This document shows, piece after piece, positions 58,397-64,000 of a DNA stretch of 64,000 nt. The stretch is from Acetatifactor muris. GTDB lineage: Bacteria > Bacillota > Clostridia > Lachnospirales > Lachnospiraceae. Every line of letters begins with the position of its first letter. The first letter of the stretch is position 1. Under the pieces are notes generated by a model. It searched no databases. It was not told the DNA's origin and saw nothing but the letters and a program-made list of their open reading frames with translations. The stretch covers positions 136,795 to 200,794 of the forward strand of contig JAMPHD010000001.1 of assembly GCA_023663635.1 (NCBI GenBank). The letters are read 5' to 3'. The position numbers and the translations under genes were made by a program.

Positions 58397-58415
58397 AAAA
58401 ATTTATTTATAACTA

Positions 58416-58443
58416 TAAACTTTTGACAAAAAGTAACCGATAA
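58416..58443 (+). promoter_or_regulatory. Sigma-D promoter upstream of flaG-fliD-fliS
   Basis: TAAACTTT (58416-58423) and ACCGATAA (58436-58443) match the flagellar sigma boxes with one mismatch each; the TAAA-to-box spacing is 16 bp rather than 15. It lies between csrA and flaG. Confidence 0.65.
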
Positions 58444-58470
58444 GACTCTTAGAAACCGGATTTTTACAAA

Positions 58471-58498
58471 CTTGCGTTCCCGAAGAACGCAGGATTTT
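58471..58498 (+). terminator. Hairpin with T-run between the sigma-D promoter and flaG
   Basis: CTTGCGTTC (58471-58479) pairs with GAACGCAGG (58485-58493), 9 bp with one wobble, followed by ATTTTTC. It lies downstream of the promoter at 58416-58443 and could end the csrA transcript or attenuate flaG-fliD-fliS. Confidence 0.7.
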
Positions 58499-58518
58499 TC
58501 ACACGGAGGTGATTTAAA

Positions 58519-58944
58519 ATGGCAATTGAACCATTGGGAAGTGTAATGACTATGCAGGCGCAGACGATGAATGCGCCCAAACCGGCAGCACAGGTGGAGA
58601 AACCGGAGGTTTCTGCCGATTCCGTGGTGCCGCAGGCGGAGAGGGTTGACAAGACCACAAATGTGGTGGAGAATGCTCAGGCGAAGAATCAGAACGGTAA
58701 TTCCGCCGAGCAGCAGGAGCAGCCTAACACCGATAAGATCAAGCAGGCTGTGGAGAAATTGAACAAGAACCTGAAGAATTCCGAGGCTATTTTTGGCATT
58801 CATGAGGCCACCAACAGAGTGACCATCAAGATCGTGGACAAAGATACCAAGGAAGTGATCAAGGAACTCCCGCCCGAGAAGACTCTGGACATGATCGCAA
58901 AGGCATGGGAGTTGGCAGGCATTCTCGTGGATGAGCGCCGCTGA
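58519..58944 (+). CDS. flaG: Flagellar protein FlaG
   Basis: A 141-residue protein. A disordered Gln/Pro/Ala-rich N-terminal half precedes the conserved FlaG C-terminal domain (VEKLNKNLKNSEAIFGIHEA; VTIKIVDKDTKEVIKELPPE). FlaG proteins affect filament length in several bacteria; the mechanism is not settled. CGGAGGTGA lies before the start. It precedes fliD as is common in Clostridia. Confidence 0.9.
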   Translation: MAIEPLGSVMTMQAQTMNAPKPAAQVEKPEVSADSVVPQAERVDKTTNVVENAQAKNQNGNSAEQQEQPNTDKIKQAVEKLNKNLKNSEAIFGIHEATNRVTIKIVDKDTKEVIKELPPEKTLDMIAKAWELAGILVDERR

Positions 58945-58990
58945 TGCCGGCCTGTGATCAGGTTTGACAGATGGAGAAGGAGGAGCAGTC

Positions 58991-61123
58991 ATGGCAATGA
59001 GATTGTCCGGATTGATGTCCGGAATGGATACAGAGAGCATTATCCAACAGTTGGTTGAGGCCAAGAGCACCAAACTCAACACGACTAAGAAGGCTCAGAT
59101 CAAAGCAAATTGGAAACAGGACGCTTGGAAGGAGTTGAATACCAAGCTGAAAAACCTGCAGTCCAAATATATCAGCAATATGCGTTTTTCCAACGCTTAC
59201 AGCAAAAAGGTGACCAAGGTTTCCAACGACAGCGCGGTCAGCGTGATCACAGGTGAGAACGCCGTAAACGGCGTGCAGTCCCTGAAGATCAATCAGTTGG
59301 CGAAGACCGGATACCTCACCGGAGCGGAGTTGAAGAGCGCGGACGGCAATACCAAGGGTGATTACACCGCGTTGACCAAACTTAGCGAGTTGGGGATAAG
59401 CGGCGGTTCTTTCAGCGTGAAGAGCAGTACCGGATCCGTGGAAGTCAGCGTGGACGGCGATACCACGATCTCCGATGTGATCGACAAGTTGAAGAGCGCA
59501 GGGCTCAACGCGAGTTTTGACACCAAGACCCAGAGATTCTATGTGAGTGCCAAGGATTCCGGCGTGGCCAATGATTTCAGCATTACCGCGTCCAATGAGG
59601 GCGGGGCGGATGCTCTGGCGGCGTTGGGCCTCAAGACGAATCTGGCGGGGGACGCGGCATCTGTGGCCGAGTATGAGAAATACAGCAAGTATTATAGCGA
59701 TGACAGGAATACTGCGTTGAATAATATGGCGAGCCTGATCAGCGCCGACAAGGACTCCCGCGTGAACGCTTATCTGTCGCAGTACAAATCTGCGATGGCA
59801 CAGAAGAGTGCCGCAGAAAGCAAGTTGGCAGAACTGCAGAAACAGTACGCGGACCCGGAGTTGGGTGAAAATGCGAGCTATGAGGATCTGGTGAATAAGA
59901 AACAGAAGAAGATTCAAGAGCTCAAAGATTATCTGACCAAGGAGGACAGTCCTGTTCTTGGTGAGGAGAAAGATGCGGTCAACAAGCAGATCGCCGATCT
60001 GGAAAAAGAAGTGTCCGAAATGGAGGCACAAAAGGCCATCATTGACAAGGCGGACGCTCAGATCAAAGATTTGGATAAGTATATCGAGGTGGAGTCCACG
60101 GATGGCGAGGACGGCGAGAAAATTTACACCGCAAAAGCTACGGATGCTTTCGCCAAAGAGATCGATGACAGCTATTACGAGAAGGCTAAGTATGCCGTTA
60201 CCGCGATGGCTGAATACAACTCTCAGAAAGCCAATCTGAATGCGGACGGTTCGCTGCCCAAGGACAGCACCCTGGCCACCAAGATTTCCGGACAGGATGC
60301 CATCATTGAGCTGAACGGTGCGGAGTTTACCAACAATACCAATGTGTTTGAGATCAACGGCCTGACCTTTACCGCGCTCAGCGAGACCAAGGAAGGGGAG
60401 ACCATTACCGTCACCACGCAGAATGATACCGATGGTATCTATGATATGGTGAAGAGTTTCCTGAAAGAGTACAATTCCATCATCAACGAGATGGATAAGC
60501 TGTACAATGCGGATTCCGCCAAGGGATATGAGCCCCTGCTCACCGATGAGAAAGAGGCATTGTCCGAGACTGAGGTGAAGGAGTACGAGGACAAGATCAA
60601 GGCCTCTTTGTTGCGTGGCGACAGCAATCTGCAGAGCATCAGCTCCGCTCTGAAGGAGATCATGTCCTCCGGGTTTGAAGTGAACGGCAAGAAGATGTAT
60701 CTCAGCAACTTCGGCATCAGCACTTTGGGATATTTCTCCGCTGCGGACAATGAGAAGAACGCTTATCATATCGATGGGGATCCGGACGATGACAGCACCT
60801 CCGGCAATGCCGACAAGCTGAAGACCATGATCTCCAACGATCCAGACGCTGTGATCTCTTTCTTTACGCAGTTGTCTCAGTCGCTGTACAGCAAGATGAG
60901 CGATATGTCCAAGTCCGTGAAGGATTACAGGAGTTTTGGCAGTTTCTATGATGATAAGAAGATGAAGTCGGACTATGACGACTATACTTCCAAGATTGCC
61001 ACTCTGGAGCAGAAATTGAACGATTATGAGGACAAATGGTACAGCAAGTTCTCCAAGATGGAGACTGCCATGGCCAAGATGCAGCAGAATGCAAGCGCCA
61101 TAACCAGTCTTTTAGGAGGTTGA
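58991..61123 (+). CDS. fliD: Flagellar filament cap protein FliD
   Basis: A 710-residue cap protein, longer than the 460-500 residues of classic FliD. The N-terminal motif RLSGLMSGMDTESIIQQLVE and the C-terminal coiled-coil region (SKMSDMSKSVKDYRSFGSFY, then LEQKLNDYEDKWYSKFSKME) are conserved. A long Lys/Glu-rich insertion with coiled-coil character fills residues about 280-400. ATG 58991 follows AAGGAGGAG. FliD caps the growing filament and assists flagellin folding at the tip. fliS follows by 4 bp. Confidence 0.94.
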   Translation: MAMRLSGLMSGMDTESIIQQLVEAKSTKLNTTKKAQIKANWKQDAWKELNTKLKNLQSKYISNMRFSNAYSKKVTKVSNDSAVSVITGENAVNGVQSLKINQLAKTGYLTGAELKSADGNTKGDYTALTKLSELGISGGSFSVKSSTGSVEVSVDGDTTISDVIDKLKSAGLNASFDTKTQRFYVSAKDSGVANDFSITASNEGGADALAALGLKTNLAGDAASVAEYEKYSKYYSDDRNTALNNMASLISADKDSRVNAYLSQYKSAMAQKSAAESKLAELQKQYADPELGENASYEDLVNKKQKKIQELKDYLTKEDSPVLGEEKDAVNKQIADLEKEVSEMEAQKAIIDKADAQIKDLDKYIEVESTDGEDGEKIYTAKATDAFAKEIDDSYYEKAKYAVTAMAEYNSQKANLNADGSLPKDSTLATKISGQDAIIELNGAEFTNNTNVFEINGLTFTALSETKEGETITVTTQNDTDGIYDMVKSFLKEYNSIINEMDKLYNADSAKGYEPLLTDEKEALSETEVKEYEDKIKASLLRGDSNLQSISSALKEIMSSGFEVNGKKMYLSNFGISTLGYFSAADNEKNAYHIDGDPDDDSTSGNADKLKTMISNDPDAVISFFTQLSQSLYSKMSDMSKSVKDYRSFGSFYDDKKMKSDYDDYTSKIATLEQKLNDYEDKWYSKFSKMETAMAKMQQNASAITSLLGG

Positions 61124-61127
61124 TGAC

Positions 61128-61511
61128 ATGGCATTACCCAATGCTTACGCACAGTATCAAAATAACCGCGTGCTGACGGCAAGTCCCGCGGAATTGACGC
61201 TGATGCTCTACGAGGGCGCCATCAAGTTCTGTAATATAGCGGAGACTGCTCTGGATCAGAAGGACATTGCCAAGGCGAACACCAATATCATCAAGGTGGA
61301 GAAGATCATTGACTATCTCCGGCAGACTTTGGATATGAAATATCCGGTAGCGCAGGATTTTGAAAATATATATTCCTATCTGTCCGGGCGTCTGGTTCAG
61401 GCGAATATCAGGAAAGATAAGGAAATTCTGCAGGAAGTCAATATGCATTTGCGTTCCGTGCGTGACAATTGGAAAGAGGTAATGCGCATCAACAGAGAGA
61501 AAGGGACCTGA
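61128..61511 (+). CDS. fliS: Flagellin export chaperone FliS
   Basis: A 127-residue helical protein with the FliS signature NNRVLTASPAELTLMLYEGAIKF split over helices 1-2, followed by a YLRQTLDMKYPVAQDFENIY segment. FliS binds the C-terminus of flagellin to prevent premature polymerisation. It is placed directly before a FliT/FlgN-like gene and the flagellin genes. TTAGGAGG precedes the start. Confidence 0.95.
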   Translation: MALPNAYAQYQNNRVLTASPAELTLMLYEGAIKFCNIAETALDQKDIAKANTNIIKVEKIIDYLRQTLDMKYPVAQDFENIYSYLSGRLVQANIRKDKEILQEVNMHLRSVRDNWKEVMRINREKGT

Positions 61512-61514
61512 CAG

Positions 61515-61988
61515 ATGGAGAATCAACTGAATATTTTATCCGAGAGCCTGGACCGCAAGGTCTGGGTTCTCCGGGAGATTCAGGAGTACAATGATCGACA
61601 GGAACAGGCATTTAAATCGGAGCAGGCGGATCTTGACAGCTTTGACGCTGCCATCGAGGAGAAAGAGCGCCTGATACAGGAGCTCACGAAACTGGACGAG
61701 GGCTTTGAGGCTCTCTATGACCGGGTGGCGGGCGAACTGAAGGACAACCGCGGAAAATATGCTCCCAAGATCCGGGAACTGCAGGATAAGGTGGCTGAGG
61801 TCATGGATCTCAGCGTGGCCATCCAGGCGCAGGAGGCCCGGAACAAGAAACTGGTGGAGGACTATTTTGCCAAAGCCAGGACAGACCTGCACCGCAACCG
61901 ACAGACATCCAAGGCAGCCTATGATTATTATAAGAACATGAGCGGCACCGGGTATGCGTCCTCTCAGTTTATGGACAGCAAGCAGTAG
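61515..61988 (+). CDS. Helical flagellar protein, possible FliT/FlgN-like chaperone
   Basis: A 157-residue, charged all-helical protein (MENQLNILSESLDRKVWVLR; EEKERLIQELTKLDEGFEAL). It starts 3 bp after fliS. Size, helicity and position match the FliT/FlgN class of export chaperones or a related late flagellar protein, but no signature is definitive. Its C-terminus is Tyr/Ser-rich. It probably works with FliS on filament or cap subunits. Confidence 0.7.
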   Translation: MENQLNILSESLDRKVWVLREIQEYNDRQEQAFKSEQADLDSFDAAIEEKERLIQELTKLDEGFEALYDRVAGELKDNRGKYAPKIRELQDKVAEVMDLSVAIQAQEARNKKLVEDYFAKARTDLHRNRQTSKAAYDYYKNMSGTGYASSQFMDSKQ

Positions 61989-62030
61989 CGCGGGTTGGAC
62001 GGCGCAGAAAGACTTTTAAAATTTTTTTCA

Positions 62031-62076
62031 AAAAATTTTCAAAAAGCTATTAACTTTTTCAAGATCTATCCGATAT
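62031..62076 (+). promoter_or_regulatory. Sigma-D promoter and A/T-rich upstream tract of fliC1
   Basis: TTAA (62050-62053), a 15-bp spacer and TCCGATAT (62069-62076) form the promoter. An A/T-run inverted repeat (about 62037-62061) directly upstream could act as an UP element. A 189-bp leader follows. Confidence 0.75.
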
Positions 62077-62222
62077 ACTTAACAAGTAAAGCAAAAGAAC
62101 ATCAAGTTCAACGCTTTCTTCTAAAGTGATTGGAAACTATCCGCACAATAGTGGAAGATCACTGTAACCACTACCGGGGAAGCCGGAACGTGCGAACCGG
62201 ACGAACGGTAGACAAAAACAAC

Positions 62223-62257
62223 TGGCCTCAAGGATGGGGTCATCAAATTCAAGGAGG
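62223..62257 (+). promoter_or_regulatory. Candidate CsrA site in the fliC1 leader
   Basis: TGGCCTC (62223-62229) pairs with GGGGTCA (62236-62242), leaving AAGGAT in the loop with GGA exposed. The Shine-Dalgarno AAGGAGGA (62251-62258) supplies a second GGA 16-20 bases downstream. Two spaced GGA sites match the way CsrA represses flagellin in Bacillus. Confidence 0.65.
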
Positions 62258-62265
62258 AATATATT

Positions 62266-63075
62266 ATGGTAGTAAAACACAACTTAACCGCAATGAACTC
62301 TAACAGAATGCTTGGTCTTACGACTGCAAGTCAGGCAAAGTCCACCGAGAAGTTGTCTTCCGGTTACAAGATCAACCGCGCGGCAGATGATGCAGCAGGT
62401 CTGGCAATTTCCGAGAAGATGAGACGTCAGGTTCGTGGTCTGACTCAGGCATCCGCTAACGCACAGGATGGTATCTCCATGGTGCAGACAGCAGAGGGTG
62501 CTCTGAACGAAGTACACGATATGCTGCAGCGTATCAACGAGTTGGCAGTTAAGGGCGAGAACGGCACTCTGACCGCAAGCGACCGCAGCTACATCAACAG
62601 CGAGGTTCAGCAGCTGATGAGCGAGATCGATCGTGTTGCATCCACCACCACTTTCAACGAGAAGAATCTGCTTACCGGTTCTTGCGCTAATGTAGATCTT
62701 CAGGTAGGTGCAGAGACCGGACAGCACATCACTCTTGAGATCGAGGCTATGTCCTGCAAGAGCATCGGACTTTCCGGCAGCGTGAAAGACGCAACAACCG
62801 CAGGTGCTCTGAACACCAGCGTAAAGGCTGCCATCGCAAAAGTGAACGAGCAGCGTTCCACTCTTGGTGCGGTTCAGAACAGACTGGAGCACACCATCAA
62901 CAACCTTGACAACATTGTTGAGAACACCACCAGCGCTGAGGCATCCATCCGTGATACCGATATGGCGAATGAGATGGTTAAGTACTCCAACAACAACATC
63001 CTTGCTCAGGCAGGTCAGGCTATGTTGGCACAGTCCAATCAGGCTAACCAGGGCGTTCTGTCCTTGCTTGGCTAA
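62266..63075 (+). CDS. fliC: Flagellin (copy 1)
   Basis: A 269-residue flagellin. It has the conserved N-terminal D0/D1 helix (LTAMNSNRMLGLTT; KLSSGYKINRAADDAAGLAI) and C-terminal D1/D0 (STLGAVQNRLEHTINNLDN; SNNNILAQAGQAMLAQSNQA ending in SLLG), with only a short variable region. Two cysteines, Cys140 and Cys164, lie in that region, which is uncommon in flagellins. It has a strong AAGGAGGA ribosome-binding site. Codon use is markedly biased to a few codons, as for a very abundant protein. The gene is followed by a terminator and a second, nearly identical flagellin gene. Confidence 0.97.
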   Translation: MVVKHNLTAMNSNRMLGLTTASQAKSTEKLSSGYKINRAADDAAGLAISEKMRRQVRGLTQASANAQDGISMVQTAEGALNEVHDMLQRINELAVKGENGTLTASDRSYINSEVQQLMSEIDRVASTTTFNEKNLLTGSCANVDLQVGAETGQHITLEIEAMSCKSIGLSGSVKDATTAGALNTSVKAAIAKVNEQRSTLGAVQNRLEHTINNLDNIVENTTSAEASIRDTDMANEMVKYSNNNILAQAGQAMLAQSNQANQGVLSLLG

Positions 63076-63122
63076 TAGGATCAGGGGTTGTGATCTGAAA
63101 GATTCATACGGAAAACTACCGG

Positions 63123-63155
63123 AGCAGGGTCGGCATTTGCCGGCTCTGCTTTTTT
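63123..63155 (+). terminator. Terminator of fliC1
   Basis: AGCAGGGTCGGC pairs with GCCGGCTCTGCT (one G-U pair), with ATTT in the loop and TTTTTT after it. Confidence 0.92.
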
Positions 63156-63249
63156 GTACATAAAATGGCAGGGATCGGATTGTTTTAAAATTTTTTTGCT
63201 GCAATTTTTTTGTTGCAAAATTTTTGCAGCAAAAAATTTGCATAAGCCC

Positions 63250-63276
63250 TAAAGAATCCGGAAAAGTCTCCGATAT
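63250..63276 (+). promoter_or_regulatory. Sigma-D promoter P1 of fliC2
   Basis: TAAA (63250-63253), a 15-bp spacer and TCCGATAT (63269-63276). Confidence 0.75.
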
Positions 63277-63347
63277 ATATAGTGTCGGGCGGTAAGAGAG
63301 CTCAGGAGGACGATTAAAAAGAAAAGTAAAAAATTTGAAATCGCCTC

Positions 63348-63374
63348 TAAAGTTTCTCGAGAAACATCCGATAT
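63348..63374 (+). promoter_or_regulatory. Sigma-D promoter P2 of fliC2
   Basis: TAAAGTTT (63348-63355), an 11-bp spacer and TCCGATAT (63367-63374): a near-perfect consensus match, 98 bp downstream of P1. Confidence 0.88.
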
Positions 63375-63456
63375 AGATAACAAGTAAAGAAAGTTTACCG
63401 GAACACCGCAGTCAGACACAGATCTGTCAGAGGATGCCGGCAGACAAATAGGAAAA

Positions 63457-63486
63457 GCCTAAGGAACAGGCGTAAATTCAGGGAGG
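63457..63486 (+). promoter_or_regulatory. Candidate CsrA site in the fliC2 leader
   Basis: GCCT (63457-63460) pairs with AGGC (63468-63471), leaving AAGGAAC in the loop with GGA exposed. The Shine-Dalgarno GGGAGG (63481-63486) follows. This parallels the fliC1 leader although the sequences differ. Confidence 0.6.
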
Positions 63487-63494
63487 AAAAAACT

Positions 63495-64000
63495 ATGGTA
63501 GTAAAACACAACTTAACCGCAATGAACTCTAACAGAATGCTCGGTCTCACGACTGCAAGTCAGGCAAAGTCCACCGAGAAGTTGTCTTCCGGTTACAAGA
63601 TCAACCGCGCGGCAGATGATGCAGCAGGTCTGGCAATTTCCGAGAAGATGAGACGTCAGGTTCGTGGTCTGACTCAGGCATCCGCTAACGCACAGGATGG
63701 TATCTCCATGGTGCAGACAGCAGAGGGTGCTCTGAACGAAGTACACGATATGCTGCAGCGTATCAACGAGTTGGCAGTTAAGGGCGAGAACGGCACTCTG
63801 ACCGCAAGCGACCGCAGCTACATCAACAGCGAGGTTCAGCAGCTGATGAGCGAGATCGATCGTGTTGCATCCACCACCACTTTCAACGAGAAGAATCTGC
63901 TTACCGGTTCTTGCGCTAATGTAGATCTTCAGGTAGGTGCAGAGACCGGACAGCACATCACTCTTGAGATCGAGGCTATGTCCTGCAAGAGCATCGGACT
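63495..64000 (+). CDS. fliC: Flagellin (copy 2, cut by window end)
   Basis: The first 168 codons of a second flagellin. Over all 506 visible bases it differs from fliC1 only at two third-codon positions (Leu16 and Leu18, CTT to CTC), so the proteins are identical so far, including Cys140 and Cys164. The upstream leader is unlike that of fliC1 apart from the motif-level features, so the identity stops sharply at the start codon. Recent duplication with gene conversion is likely. GGGAGG precedes ATG 63495. The C-terminal half lies outside the window. Confidence 0.95.
   Translation, partial: MVVKHNLTAMNSNRMLGLTTASQAKSTEKLSSGYKINRAADDAAGLAISEKMRRQVRGLTQASANAQDGISMVQTAEGALNEVHDMLQRINELAVKGENGTLTASDRSYINSEVQQLMSEIDRVASTTTFNEKNLLTGSCANVDLQVGAETGQHITLEIEAMSCKSIG

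Larger units (their letters stand above)
63076..63494. other. Intergenic region between the two flagellin genes
   Basis: This 419-bp gap contains a terminator (63123-63155), an A/T-rich inverted repeat (63188-63204 with 63224-63239), two tandem sigma-D promoters and a leader with a GGA-loop hairpin. No coding sequence is seen. Confidence 0.8.

Noticed and set aside
62150..62215. Possible c-di-GMP riboswitch in the fliC1 leader
   Set aside because: CTACCG/CGGTAG and CCGG pairings give a stem, but the conserved GEMM core residues are not evident. A simple structured leader is the safer reading.
1..64000. CRISPR arrays, insertion sequences, integrases, tRNA or rRNA genes
   Set aside because: None was recognised. 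The only repeats are the hairpin family, the 71-72 bp tandem unit and the flagellin duplication. A tRNAscan or CRISPR search was not possible here.

Overview
The window is about 64 kb of a moderately GC-rich chromosome from a motile, anaerobic-type Firmicute, most likely a Lachnospiraceae (Clostridia). This placement rests on: a stage III sporulation regulator SpoIIID; a DUF5688-type protein; Lachnospiraceae-style sigma/anti-sigma proteins; a K+-dependent-type membrane pyrophosphatase; the rpmG-secE-nusG-rplK-rplA-rplJ-rplL order; and the flagellar order flgM-flgN-flgK-flgK-flgL-fliW-csrA-flaG-fliD-fliS. It is inferred from gene content only. No tRNA, rRNA, CRISPR array, transposase or prophage was seen.

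Layout. 1-1415: 3' end of a Pro/Ala-rich polymorphic-toxin-like gene with a putative immunity gene, then a HicA-HicB toxin-antitoxin pair. 1498-9209: envelope and housekeeping genes (cardiolipin synthase, PPIase lipoprotein, asnS, NlpC/P60 hydrolase, DUF5688 protein, spoIIID). 9442-20482: a lone dynamin-like GTPase, an AEC transporter, a VWA/MoxR/leucine-rich-repeat operon, UDP-sugar genes (UDPGP-family uridylyltransferase, galE) and a hemolysin III-like protein. 20690-32575: a hemerythrin-receiver fusion, a small alarmone synthetase, a tail-anchored coiled-coil protein, a flavin reductase, DNA polymerase IV, a LysM/G5/M23 peptidase, murA, a membrane glycosyltransferase-like protein and glf. 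32670-37968: an orphan FliD-like gene, divergent from the secE-nusG and ribosomal-protein cluster with its L10 leader. 38133-45492: an ECF sigma factor with a membrane anti-sigma/NlpC fusion, a BlaI/BlaR1-like pair, a MATE exporter and a small sigma-D-driven gene. 45766-51482: the membrane pyrophosphatase and two large polytopic membrane proteins. 51630-64000: the late flagellar cluster, ending inside the second of two nearly identical flagellin genes.

The strongest coherent signal is the late flagellar regulon. Sigma-D (FliA-type) promoters of the form TAAA-N15-GCCGATAT can be read upstream of flgM, flaG, fliC1 and fliC2 (two in tandem). They also stand in front of two genes outside the cluster: an orphan FliD-like protein (32670-33965, minus) and a 78-residue unknown protein (45256-45492, minus). 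Both flagellin leaders carry a small hairpin with GGA in its loop just before the Shine-Dalgarno sequence. fliW and csrA are encoded 4-6 kb upstream, so a CsrA-FliW-flagellin homeostatic circuit with duplicated targets is likely.

Other non-coding structure includes an 18-bp hairpin that buries the spoIIID ribosome-binding site; twin ATGCGCAT palindromes in the hicAB promoter; a perfect 20-bp inverted repeat that looks like the BlaI operator; a dispersed AACGGGCAGT hairpin in three places; and a 71-72 bp tandem repeat before the gene at 29883 with a related inverted copy at about 2.2 kb.
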